A stretch of DNA of 64,000 nt. Source: Legionella_A sp963772805. Its GTDB lineage: Bacteria; Pseudomonadota; Gammaproteobacteria; Legionellales; Legionellaceae. Where the stretch lies: assembly GCA_963772805.1 (NCBI GenBank), contig CAVYYU010000001.1, positions 1 through 64,000 on the forward strand. The letters are read 5' to 3'. The notes below the pieces were generated by a model. That model worked only from the letters and a program-made list of their open reading frames with translations, was not told the DNA's origin and searched no databases. Numbering within the stretch: position 1 is the first letter of the stretch; every line of letters starts with the position of its first letter. This document shows, one piece after another, positions 34,479 to 43,659 of the stretch. The translations under genes and the position numbers were made by a program.

Positions 34479-36638
34479 TTAATTTCCTAAATTAGGTGTA
34501 CTGCTCCTTGGTACGTCCTGATACTGAGCGTTTTTTTCGCCTTCCTGGTGAAAGATGGAATAGGGATTTTCTGCAAACGTTATTTTATTTGCACTGTTAA
34601 AATCTAATTTTTTTAATACCGTATCGATGTCGACATAGATACCCTGCGCCATTAATTCGTTGAATTTAGCGTTTTTTCTATCCTCATAGATAGAGGAAAA
34701 TTCATCGAGGATGCGCAGTTCTACCTTGGGCTTAAGATACTCCCAAATTGCTTCCACACCATCTTCCTTGAGTTTCTCCCAGACATCATTACTTAGAGAT
34801 GAATATTTTAAGTACGTTTCAGCTTCTTCTTTAACAATATTGGGAAACTTAAGACAAGCCACCTCATGGGTAATAAAGAGTACTTCCACCTCAGAATGGA
34901 TGCCGTTTAATTTTTCGACTAACTTGTTAAAAGTACCTGCACTGCAAATGGGGCGATCGCTTCCACCCTCATCAATTCCTTGCTCGGTAAGATTGTATCC
35001 TCGCTGAATTTCATATAATCCTTCAATCAATTGCACTTGGGCATCTTCCAGAGTACCTTGCCGTCTGCTTTCATCATGAATTGCAAACCAGAATAAGGCG
35101 AGCAATTGCTGGGTGGATACCTGCGATGAAGTATCTTCAAAATGATAATCAGGAGCTAAAATGCGCTCGAGACAGGTTCTTGCCGCAGTTAATTGAGTCT
35201 GTTTGAGGTTTGAATTTTCAGGGAGTTTAGTTTGGTTACACCAAATAGATAATTCAGTATAGAACTTATCCATGCCGCGACCCAACATGTTTTTCCCATA
35301 ACAGGCAAGTAAGTTCTTTGCAGATTGAGAGACTGAGCGATGGACGCTTGCAGTATGTGTACTCTGGTTTTGATTTAATTCACCAGCGGCTAAGGGAATA
35401 TCATTCAGGAGTTGGCGATTGACGTAATTGTGGAGTTGTCTTTGCCCTTCGGGTATGTCGTTTTGATGTGTTTCTGCGATAGTTATCATGGCATTAAAAT
35501 GCTCAAGAGTGAATTGATGTGCAGGAATACGATTCCAAACATCTTTTATATCGAGCAGAATACTGGCACGTCTGAGTAACACGTTAAATTGTTCCTGAGC
35601 ATTGTCTGGCGTGAGTAAACCTGCTTGTCTTAGTACTCCAAAGGCATCCAAGATATGAAGCGGCTGGTTAAGTACCGTTAAGGCCTCGCGATTTGCTGCA
35701 GCAAATTCGCCTGTGAGCAAACCTTCTTCATGCAGCTTTATAAGCGCCCAAGAAAGATTCGAAGGATTTTCATGATTTGCTACAGCATTAAAATTGGCAT
35801 CCGTAAGCAACTTAGCTTTATGCAACGCTATAATCGCATCAACGAAAAAAGAAGGCTCGTTAAACTTCGTTAAGGCTTCGCGAATTGCTACAGCAAATTC
35901 GCCATCGTGTAAGGTTTCTTTATGCAGCCTTATAAGCGCATCAGAAAGAATGTAAGGATTTTCATGATGGACTACAGCTTCAAAATTTTCATTCATAAGC
36001 AACTTAGCATTGCGTAAATTTATAATCGCATCAGCAAGGTAATTAGGATCAAGATGCTCTACTAGAGCATTACTATAGATTTGTGCAGCCACATCAACAA
36101 GGAGTTCAGCTTCATATAGCTTTGTAAGAGCAAGTGCGAGGCTGCGAGGGGCTTTAGAGTTTATTACAATGTCATGATAAGTTTGAGCTAAGTCGCCGCT
36201 TTGTTGCAGGAGTCTAAGAGCGTCAGCAAGGTTTTCTGGCTCACTGTTCTTTGCTACAACAGTGGCATTGGCGACAGTAAGCATCTCCCATTGTTGTAAA
36301 TTGCTAAAGGCAACCAAAACGCTCTTTGGTTGTTCATGGCGCACTACAAGGTAAAAATGATCTTTAACAGATTCTTTCGTAATTTCCTTTAATTTTTTTA
36401 AAATAATTGGTAGTAATGAACCATTGTAGGAGTCTGCCAAATCACTAAATACATAGGGAAAAAGATTAGTCTGTTGTGAATAGGCATCACAAAAAGCCCA
36501 GGCATCTTCTGCCGTAAAAGCATCTTTCTGATTAAGTATGTTACTTAGCTGCTCTGGGAAGAAAAGACTCTGATGCCATGCTAACTTAAGGTAGTCTGCA
36601 CGAAGTTGCATAAAGGTTTCTTGAATTGTAATATTCAT
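34479..36638 (-). CDS. Repeat-containing effector-like protein, 719 aa
   Basis: Not assigned to a named family. Residues about 130-350 contain five or more imperfect repeats of roughly 40 residues with a shared pattern: NP..L.DALI.L...KLL....F.AV..HEN (for example NPYILSDALIRLHKETL, EPSFFVDAIIALHKAKLL, NPSNLSWALIKLHEEGLL). They predict helix pairs and a curved solenoid. The C-terminal half is different, with Cys/Asp-rich GSDRPICSAGTFNKLVEKL and a Glu/Lys-rich end. No signal peptide or membrane segment. Large solenoid proteins of this kind are common among Legionella Dot/Icm substrates; that role is inference. It is followed by the dead IS110 element, which ends 9 bases downstream. Confidence 0.75.
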   Translation of the reverse strand: MNITIQETFMQLRADYLKLAWHQSLFFPEQLSNILNQKDAFTAEDAWAFCDAYSQQTNLFPYVFSDLADSYNGSLLPIILKKLKEITKESVKDHFYLVVRHEQPKSVLVAFSNLQQWEMLTVANATVVAKNSEPENLADALRLLQQSGDLAQTYHDIVINSKAPRSLALALTKLYEAELLVDVAAQIYSNALVEHLDPNYLADAIINLRNAKLLMNENFEAVVHHENPYILSDALIRLHKETLHDGEFAVAIREALTKFNEPSFFVDAIIALHKAKLLTDANFNAVANHENPSNLSWALIKLHEEGLLTGEFAAANREALTVLNQPLHILDAFGVLRQAGLLTPDNAQEQFNVLLRRASILLDIKDVWNRIPAHQFTLEHFNAMITIAETHQNDIPEGQRQLHNYVNRQLLNDIPLAAGELNQNQSTHTASVHRSVSQSAKNLLACYGKNMLGRGMDKFYTELSIWCNQTKLPENSNLKQTQLTAARTCLERILAPDYHFEDTSSQVSTQQLLALFWFAIHDESRRQGTLEDAQVQLIEGLYEIQRGYNLTEQGIDEGGSDRPICSAGTFNKLVEKLNGIHSEVEVLFITHEVACLKFPNIVKEEAETYLKYSSLSNDVWEKLKEDGVEAIWEYLKPKVELRILDEFSSIYEDRKNAKFNELMAQGIYVDIDTVLKKLDFNSANKITFAENPYSIFHQEGEKNAQYQDVPRSSTPNLGN

Positions 36639-37008
36639 AATTTCCTGAAACGTCAGTTGGTAATTTGTGCTTTTAATTTTAACACAAAGATTATTTAATA
36701 GCCAGAACCCATGTCGTTTAGATAGTGTTAATTCCGTATGGTTCTAATGTGATGAACGGTCCCCCCAAATATAATCCTCAGCATAAAAAAACCTTAAATT
36801 AACAAGGTAACTCGTTTGCTTGCTAAACAAGATGTCCGGCTATTCGAGGGGAGAAGGAAATTTAACGGGCTATGGGCTTCGTAAACGAAGCACCATAAAG
36901 CTCAGTTCAGCTATGCTACTCTTACAAGCAAATACCCTACTTGAGATAAAGATTGAATTTAACACAAAAAACATTTACCATTTGTGCGAAAATTTGAGCG
37001 ATATAATC
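36639..37008. other. Intergenic region upstream of udk
   Basis: A 370-base gap between divergent genes. It contains a small perfect hairpin (GCTTCGT-AA-ACGAAGC at 36876-36891). An open frame in phase with udk extends upstream to 36820, but its residues are not family-like and it has no ribosome site. Promoters for both flanking genes must lie here; none is clear enough to call. Confidence 0.4.
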
Positions 37009-37638
37009 ATGAACAAAGAAGCAATTATAATTGGGATTTCAGGCCCATCAGCATCAGGTAAAAGCCTTTTCGCAAACACTATCGTTAACGAATTAGGTTC
37101 AGATCATGTAGTCGTTATTTCTGAGGATGCCTACTACAAAGATAACGGGCATTTACCCTTCGCTGACCGAGAAAAAATAAACTACGATCATCCGGATTCT
37201 TTTGATCATACTCTGCTTTGTGAGCATTTACGCCAACTGCGTGAAGGCAACTCGGTCGAGATTCCCATTTATTCACACTCCAAACATCAGCGTTCAGCGG
37301 AAACCAGGGCGGTAGGCAAGCACGCGATTATTATTTTAGAAGGCATATTGCTCTTTAGTGATAAAGAATTACGAGAACTAATGGACATCCGTATTTTTAT
37401 GTCTACCCCTTTGGATGTTTGTTTGACGCGACGTTTAAAAAGAGATGTTGTGGAGCGCCATAGAACATTTGAGTCCGTAGTACATCAGTATGAAACAACT
37501 GTACGGCCCATGTACTTACAGTTTATTGAACCATCAAGTCGTTATGCGGACATCATTGTTCCTCGGGGCGGTGAAAATAGAATTGCTATCGAAATGATTC
37601 AAGCAAAAATGCGTGAATTATTAGCATCACATACTTAA
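37009..37638 (+). CDS. udk: Uridine kinase
   Basis: Uridine kinase phosphorylates uridine and cytidine to UMP and CMP in pyrimidine salvage. The start at 37009 (MNKEAIIIGISGPSASGKS) puts the P-loop at residues 12-19 (GPSASGKS), as in the family. SEDAYYKD, YDHPDSFDHTLL (substrate site), IPIYSHSKHQR, ILEGILLF and RRLKRDVVERHRTFESV are all typical uridine kinase motifs. The 209-residue length fits. It is followed after 18 bases by fabI, probably in one transcript. Confidence 0.93.
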   Translation: MNKEAIIIGISGPSASGKSLFANTIVNELGSDHVVVISEDAYYKDNGHLPFADREKINYDHPDSFDHTLLCEHLRQLREGNSVEIPIYSHSKHQRSAETRAVGKHAIIILEGILLFSDKELRELMDIRIFMSTPLDVCLTRRLKRDVVERHRTFESVVHQYETTVRPMYLQFIEPSSRYADIIVPRGGENRIAIEMIQAKMRELLASHT

Positions 37639-37656
37639 ATAGTAAAGGAGAACACC

Positions 37657-38445
37657 GTGGGCTTTTTAGCGGGTAAAAAGGCACTTATCATTGGTCTGGC
37701 GAGCAATCGATCCATTGCTTACGGTATTGCTAAAGCATTTCATGAACAAGGAGCTGAATTAGCATTTACCTATCAAGGCGAACGCTTAAAAGAGCGTGTG
37801 GAATCAATGGCTGCTGAATTTAATTCAACGCTGACTTTTCCTTGTGATGTAGCTAATGACGCAGAGATCACTGCCCTTTTTGCAAATCTGGGTAAGCATT
37901 GGAATAAATTCGACATTCTGATTCACTCTGTTGCTTATGCTCCGGCCGATCAAATCAGTGGCGACTTTGTAACATCCTGTACTCGTGAAGGATTTAGAAT
38001 TGCTCACGACATCAGTGCTTACAGTCTGATTGGTTTAGCGCAAGCGGCTTTGCCGATGATGGAGGAAACCCAAGGCTCTATTTTAACAATGAGCTATTAT
38101 GGTGCTGAAAAAGCGGTCCCTAACTACAACGTTATGGGCATAGCTAAAGCCAGCTTAGAAGCTTCTGTACGTTATTTAGCGTCAAGCTTAGGCAGTCGCG
38201 GTTTACGTGTTAATGCCATCTCCGCAGGCCCAATTAAGACGCTAGCTGCCGCAGGCATTAAGGATTTCCGAAAAATCCAATCCGCTTATGCAAGCATTAC
38301 CCCACTGCAAAGAAATATCACGATTGAAGAAGTTGGTAATACTGCTGCATTTTTATGTTCGAACTTAGCTTCGGGAATTACCGGGGAAGTAGTGCATGTG
38401 GATGCGGGTTATCATGCTGTTTCGACCATGAGTGATTTAACTTAA
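37657..38445 (+). CDS. fabI: Enoyl-[acyl-carrier-protein] reductase FabI
   Basis: FabI reduces enoyl-ACP with NADH in each round of fatty acid elongation and is the triclosan and isoniazid-class target. The start is GTG at 37657, supported by AAAGGAG eight bases upstream. NAD-binding GLASNRSIAYGIAKAF replaces the classical TGxxxGxG, as in all FabI. The active-site Tyr-x6-Lys is YNVMGIAK, following SYYGAEKAVPN. NAISAGPIKTLAAAGIKDF is the substrate loop. The 262-residue length matches. Terminator after the gene. Confidence 0.97.
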   Translation: MGFLAGKKALIIGLASNRSIAYGIAKAFHEQGAELAFTYQGERLKERVESMAAEFNSTLTFPCDVANDAEITALFANLGKHWNKFDILIHSVAYAPADQISGDFVTSCTREGFRIAHDISAYSLIGLAQAALPMMEETQGSILTMSYYGAEKAVPNYNVMGIAKASLEASVRYLASSLGSRGLRVNAISAGPIKTLAAAGIKDFRKIQSAYASITPLQRNITIEEVGNTAAFLCSNLASGITGEVVHVDAGYHAVSTMSDLT

Positions 38446-38512
38446 TATTCGCAACATGTTGGGTCATTTGGCCCAACAACCATGCTCATCAACAACCTCA
38501 TAACCAAGATAA

Positions 38513-38550
38513 ACCGCGTAGATTGGGTCAAACGACCCAATCTACGCGGT
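38513..38550. terminator. Bidirectional terminator between fabI and kdsA
   Basis: A perfect 17-bp stem (ACCGCGTAGATTGGGTC with GACCCAATCTACGCGGT) closes a four-base AAAC loop between the convergent fabI and kdsA. A related GGGTCATTTGGCCC motif lies just to the left. Confidence 0.8.
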
Positions 38551-38571
38551 GGTTTGGGCAAGGGAAAAGAT

Positions 38572-39396
38572 TTAAACAATTTCCCCTGTCTTTTTATAAA
38601 CCGCATCAATTGCTATTAGAGACTCTAACAACTGCTTCATTTTATCCAAAGGCCAACTATTAGGACCATCACTTAAAGCTTTGTCGGGATCAGGATGGGT
38701 TTCCATAAAAATACCCGAAATTCCTGCAGCTACAGCCGCACGTGCAAGCACAGGTATAAACTCTCTTTGTCCGCCAGAAACACCATTATTACCACCAGGC
38801 AATTGCACTGAATGGGTGGCATCATAAACAATGGGACATTCGGTTTCGCGCATAATGGCTAAAGAACGCATATCGGAAACTAAATTATTGTAACCAAAAC
38901 TCACGCCGCGTTCACACGCCATAATTTGCTCATTACCACCCGATTTTGCTTTTGTAATGACATGCTTCATTTCCCACGGTGCTAAAAATTGGCCTTTTTT
39001 GATGTTCACTGGCTTATTCATCGCCGCCACTTTTTGAATAAAGTTTGTTTGGCGGCATAAAAAAGCCGGGGTCTGTAATACATCAACCACACTGGAAACT
39101 TCCACTAAGGGCGTGTCTTCATGCACATCAGTTAACACAGGCACACCAATTTGTGCCTTTACTTTTTCTAAAATTACCAAGCCTTTCTCAAAACCTGGGC
39201 CGCGATAACTGGACAAAGAGGAGCGATTTGCTTTATCAAAAGATGATTTGTAGATAAAAGGAATGTTTAATTGACCACAAAGTTCTTTTAAATAACCTGC
39301 AGTTTCCAATGCCAATCCCTCGCTTTCAATAACACAAGGGCCTGCTATTAAAAATAAAGGCTTATCCAAACCTACTTCAAATCCACATAATTTCAT
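38572..39396 (-). CDS. kdsA: KDO-8-phosphate synthase KdsA
   Basis: KdsA condenses phosphoenolpyruvate with arabinose 5-phosphate to give KDO-8-phosphate, needed for the LPS inner core. LIAGPCVIES at the N-terminus, YKSSFDKANRSSLSSYRGPG (substrate loop), VLTDVHE, LQTPAFLCRQT, NIKKGQFLAPWEM and FMETHPDPDKALSDGPNSW are diagnostic. Length 274 residues is normal. The ATG overlaps the pyrG stop by four bases, so it is read from the pyrG transcript, the usual gammaproteobacterial pyrG-kdsA arrangement. Confidence 0.97.
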   Translation of the reverse strand: MKLCGFEVGLDKPLFLIAGPCVIESEGLALETAGYLKELCGQLNIPFIYKSSFDKANRSSLSSYRGPGFEKGLVILEKVKAQIGVPVLTDVHEDTPLVEVSSVVDVLQTPAFLCRQTNFIQKVAAMNKPVNIKKGQFLAPWEMKHVITKAKSGGNEQIMACERGVSFGYNNLVSDMRSLAIMRETECPIVYDATHSVQLPGGNNGVSGGQREFIPVLARAAVAAGISGIFMETHPDPDKALSDGPNSWPLDKMKQLLESLIAIDAVYKKTGEIV

Positions 39397-41030
39397 GCTT
39401 GACCCTTCTCTTGATGTTTATTTCGTGCAGCAAGTACAAATTGTTTAAATAGCGGATGACCACTTCTTGGCGTAGAAGTAAACTCTGGATGGAACTGACA
39501 TGCTAAAAACCAAGGATGATCTGCAAGTTCAACCATTTCCACTAAAGTATTATCAGCAGAGCGTCCTGAAATAATCAATCCATGCTCTACCAAACGTTCA
39601 ACGTATTTATTATTCACTTCATAACGATGACGATGACGCTCAATAATTTGCGGTTTATCATAGACCTTGCGTGCCAGCGTACCTTCTTCCAATTGACACA
39701 ATTGAGCACCTAAACGCATCGTGCCACCTAAATCAGTATGCTCATCACGAAATTGTTTGGAGCCATCAGCTTCCATCCATTCGTTAATTAAGCCAAGAAC
39801 AGGATAAGGTGTGTTCTTATTAAATTCAGTAGAATTTGCTCCAGTCAAACCAACAACATTGCGCGCAAATTCAATGACTGCCGTTTGCATCCCCAAACAA
39901 ATGCCCAGGAATGGTATTTTATGTTCACGGGCGAATTGAATTGCGTTGATCTTTCCTTCAACGCCACGCTCACCAAAGCCACCGGGAACTAGAATAGCAT
40001 CCACATTTTCTAATAATGATGGGCCATGAGTTTCAATGAGCTCCGCATCCAAATACATAATTTCAACTTTAGTTTGAGTATGGATACCGGCATGCAATAA
40101 GGCCTCGTTAATTGATTTATAGGCATCATTCAATTCAATGTACTTACCAACCATAGCAACTTTCACGGTCATGGTTTGAATTTTTTGCATGTCAACAACA
40201 TGTTGCCATTCACTAAGGTCTGCAGGTTTGACATTTAACGCTAATTTCTTAACCACAATGTCATCTAAACCTTGCTCATGCAATATCATTGGAATTTGAT
40301 AAATACTTGACGCATCTTCAAGAGAAATAACCCCTTCTTTATCCACATTTGTAAACAAGGCAATTTTTGCTCAATCCGCCATGGATAGCGATTTCTCAGA
40401 ACGACAAATTAACACATCAGGTTGAATGCCAATAGAGCGCAGTTCTTTTACAGAATGCTGTGTAGGTTTTGTTTTCGTTTCACCAGACGTAGCAATATAT
40501 GGCACTAAGGTCAAATGAATAAAGAGTGCTCGTTGCGAACCTAATTCAATACGCATTTGACGAATGGCTTCTAGAAATGGTAAGGACTCAATGTCCCCTA
40601 CGGTTCCACCAATTTCAACCATAGCCACATCAAAACCATCAGCGCCTAATTTAATGCAACGTTTGATTTCATTGGTGATGTGTGGAATTACTTGGACTGT
40701 GCCCCCTAAATAATCCCCTTTGCGTTCTTTTTTAATAACATTTTCGTAAATTTTTCCGGAAGTGAAATTATTCCGTTTGGTCATTATGGTATTAACAAAA
40801 CGCTCGTAGTGTCCCAAATCCAAATCAGTTTCTGCACCATCATTCGTAACAAACACTTCACCATGCTGAAATGGGCTCATGGTGCCGGGGTCGACGTTAA
40901 TGTAAGGATCTAGCTTAATTAATGTAACACTAAGACCGCGTGCCTCAAGAATGGCAGCTAAAGATGCGGCAGCAATACCCTTCCCTAAGGAAGAAACAAC
41001 ACCACCAGTAATAAAAATAAAGTTTGTCAT
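39393..41030 (-). pseudogene. pyrG: CTP synthase PyrG with internal stop
   Basis: CTP synthase makes CTP from UTP with glutamine. The first part (219 codons) has the synthetase P-loop ITGGVVSSLGKGIAAASL, LKLDPYINVDPGTMSP-type sequence and SGETKTKPTQHSVKELR. The second part, in the same frame, has the class I glutamine amidotransferase triad: nucleophile in FLGICLGMQ and His/Glu in CQFHPEF. A single TGA (minus strand, plus coordinates 40371-40373) interrupts SMAD-x-AKIALFTNVD where homologues have Arg, so one C-to-T change (CGA to TGA) explains it. The total of 545 codons equals the normal length. The gene is normally essential, so a base error, an unsampled functional copy or readthrough needs to be considered. 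Confidence 0.93.
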
Positions 41031-41295
41031 ATTGACCCCGTTTAAAATGCTAAATCCACCAAGGCCTATTAGCGCCCCTTAATTCATGAAATTTACATTT
41101 GCATGTAAACGGGATTTAATTCTACCAAAATGAAGATAAAAATGACACAAATTTCTTAAGGAAGATTTGTGTTTCATTATAAATCAAGATAAGAATTACG
41201 CTGTGAGGCCTATTCATTGTGTCTATCCGGCGCATAATACCTGAACTAAACCGCAAATGTTAGACCTCTCAGTCAAAGGAAAATAGCGACAGCCC

Positions 41296-42504
41296 CTAAC
41301 TAATGGCCAACAAATGCCCCATCTTCTCTTTCTTCGTTTTCAAATAGCGATGGCTTTCCAGAGTTGGCTCAACCTCTAAAGGCACCCGCTCAGTTACCGT
41401 CACGCCATAACGATCAACTGCAGTAATTTTTAATGGATTATTCGTCAACAGACGTATTGCATCAATACCAAAATGTTTGAGTATCTGATAGGCAATCGCA
41501 TAATCACGATTATCAACCGGAAGACCCAGCTCATTATTTGCATCGACCGTATCTAATCCCTTTTCTTGCAAAGCATAAGCTTTTAACTTATTCGCCAGGC
41601 CAATGCCGCGCCCTTCCTGACGTAGATAAATTAACACGCCCCCTTCGGCGGCAATCAAAGAAAGAGACTGTTCTAACTGCTTGCCACAGTCACACTTGCA
41701 CGAACCAAAAATATCGCCGGTAATGCATTCAGAATGGATACGCACCAAAGGAACTTGATTGGCAAATTTTGGCGGTTTAACCAAGGCAAAATGCTCCGCA
41801 GAATCCAAATCATTGGCAAACACCGTCATGTTAAAATCCCCTTTATCTTGCAAGGGAATACGGGTTGATGCTGCATCACGAACTAAAACTTCATGACGCA
41901 CACGGTATTCAATTAAATCTTTAATAGTTACCAAGGGAATATCATGTTTTTGTGAAAAGGCAACCAACTCCTCAAAACGACTCATGGTTCCATCTTCATT
42001 CATGATTTCACAAATTACCGCCGCAGGTATTAAGCCCGCAAGCCTTGCCAAATCAACACTCCCCTCAGTTTGGCCAGCACGCTCTAAAACACCTTTTTTG
42101 CGCGCCCGCAAAGGAAATACATGTCCAGGGGAAATAATGTCTGCCGGCTTACTCTCAGGGTTAATTGCAACCTGAATAGTATGTGCCCGATCATGGGCCG
42201 AAATACCCGTTGAGACGCCCTCTACTGCTTCGATGGATACAGTAAACGCCGTGCCATAAGGTGATTTATTGTTTTGCGCCATCATGGGCAACTGTAATTG
42301 ATCAATTAATTCCTCTGCCATAGGCAAACAAATTAATCCACAACCATAACGAGACATAAAGTTAATTACTTCAGGGGTGGCAAATTCCGCAGCCACGATG
42401 AGATCCCCTTCATTTTCTCTATCCTCATCATCGATTAAAATAACCATTTTACCGGCTTTGAGTGTTTCCACTGCCTGTTCTATTGTAGCTAATGAATGCT
42501 TCAT
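41296..42504 (-). CDS. ribBA: Bifunctional DHBP synthase / GTP cyclohydrolase II RibBA
   Basis: RibBA supplies both precursors of riboflavin: 3,4-dihydroxy-2-butanone 4-phosphate from ribulose 5-phosphate (N-terminal half) and the pyrimidine from GTP (C-terminal half). The N-half has VILIDDEDRENEGDLIVAAE and TGISAHDRAHTI, then GHVFPLRARKKGVLERAGQTE. The C-half has the zinc site HSECITGDIFGSCKCDCG (C-x10-C-x-C) and YLRQEGRGIGL. The 402-residue length is normal. ribD lies 36 bases upstream; no ribE or ribH lies next to them. Confidence 0.96.
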   Translation of the reverse strand: MKHSLATIEQAVETLKAGKMVILIDDEDRENEGDLIVAAEFATPEVINFMSRYGCGLICLPMAEELIDQLQLPMMAQNNKSPYGTAFTVSIEAVEGVSTGISAHDRAHTIQVAINPESKPADIISPGHVFPLRARKKGVLERAGQTEGSVDLARLAGLIPAAVICEIMNEDGTMSRFEELVAFSQKHDIPLVTIKDLIEYRVRHEVLVRDAASTRIPLQDKGDFNMTVFANDLDSAEHFALVKPPKFANQVPLVRIHSECITGDIFGSCKCDCGKQLEQSLSLIAAEGGVLIYLRQEGRGIGLANKLKAYALQEKGLDTVDANNELGLPVDNRDYAIAYQILKHFGIDAIRLLTNNPLKITAVDRYGVTVTERVPLEVEPTLESHRYLKTKKEKMGHLLAIS

Positions 42505-42540
42505 AACGCGACCTCATTAAATCCAGAGTATAGGATGCCC

Positions 42541-43596
42541 CTAGCTCTCTTGCCAATCAATACATGCCATCATATTGTCACCCATAGCATGCCAAGACAC
42601 CGTGTGCGGACGGTCAAATATCCCACTTTTCTGATATGCTGAAATTGCATTTTGTTCCAAACTGGTTGGAACGAGATACAAATAAGTACGATGAACTAAT
42701 CCTTCCTGATGCAAGGCAGTAAAAATAGCACCACCCGCTTCGACCCAAACATCATGATATCCTAGTTCGCCTAAATGCCTAATTACAGCACTTAAATCCA
42801 TTACCCCATTCTTCATCGGCATGCGATACAAACTACTCTTTGAATAGGAAATCTCGCGCTCATCACAATAATATACATGACAATGAGCGGCAGTTGAAAA
42901 AATATGCGCTTCTTTATCAAGCGTGAGTTGTCTATCAATAATTGCCACGGGCTTTGATTGCTCTTTAGCCCCTAAGCGCACATTCAACTTGGGATTATCC
43001 ACTTGAATGGTTCGCGCGCTGGTAAGGATCACATCCGTAGCCGCTCGCATTTGGTGAGTAAACTCCCCGCATAAGGAATTGGACAACACTACGCGCTCAC
43101 CGACTGCCCGACCAATTTTACCATTTAAAGTTTGGGCAATTTTAACCGTAACCCGAGGTTTTTTAGTTACCGTCCAATATGTATAACTTTTATAAAACTC
43201 AGTGATCTCTGCCACCGGATAATGCGTCACCTTAATGCCTTGGGCGCGCAATTTCTCCGTTGAATTATTTTGCGCAACGATGGGATTAGGATCTGCATAA
43301 GCAAAAATCACATGCTCAATACCGCCATGGTTAATAATGACGTCAACGCAAGGAGGCGTTCTCCCCCAGTGATTACAGGGTTCAAGTGAAATATAAAGAC
43401 TTACCCCTGGTGTTTTAGGCGGGATCTGTGCTAACAATAGTTGTTCAGCATGCGGAGTCCCTGCACCATGATGACAGGTCTGTGCTATAATATTTTCGTT
43501 TTGCACAGCAACAGCGCCAACACAAGGATTGGGAGCGCAAAAACCTTGTCCAAGACGGGCTTGTTCGAGAGCTGCGAGCAGAAACTTTTTATGCAT
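42541..43596 (-). CDS. ribD: Riboflavin deaminase/reductase RibD
   Basis: RibD deaminates and then reduces the pyrimidine intermediate of riboflavin synthesis. Deaminase zinc site: HAE in GAGTPHAEQLLL and PCNHWGRTPPC near residues 75-85. The reductase half starts about residue 145 (PRVTVKIAQTLNGKIG) with TSARTIQVDNPKLNVRL and VWVEAGGAIFTALHQEGLV. Slightly short at 351 residues but both domains are complete. The first gene of a ribD-ribBA unit, divergent from a BepA-type protease gene with only 63 bases between. There is no room for an FMN riboswitch. Confidence 0.95.
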   Translation of the reverse strand: MHKKFLLAALEQARLGQGFCAPNPCVGAVAVQNENIIAQTCHHGAGTPHAEQLLLAQIPPKTPGVSLYISLEPCNHWGRTPPCVDVIINHGGIEHVIFAYADPNPIVAQNNSTEKLRAQGIKVTHYPVAEITEFYKSYTYWTVTKKPRVTVKIAQTLNGKIGRAVGERVVLSNSLCGEFTHQMRAATDVILTSARTIQVDNPKLNVRLGAKEQSKPVAIIDRQLTLDKEAHIFSTAAHCHVYYCDEREISYSKSSLYRMPMKNGVMDLSAVIRHLGELGYHDVWVEAGGAIFTALHQEGLVHRTYLYLVPTSLEQNAISAYQKSGIFDRPHTVSWHAMGDNMMACIDWQES

Positions 43597-43659
43597 TGAT
43601 TACGGTACCTTTAAAATCCGGATTAATGATAACAAATTATTCAATTTTTGAGTAGCCTA

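Noticed and set aside
36820..37008. Longer N-terminus for uridine kinase
   Set aside because: The extra 63 residues are not family-like and the normal start at 37009 gives the expected length.
40371..40373. UGA recoding as an explanation for pyrG
   Set aside because: UGA is a normal stop for other genes in the same half and no SECIS-like or Trp use is suggested; homologues have Arg at the site.
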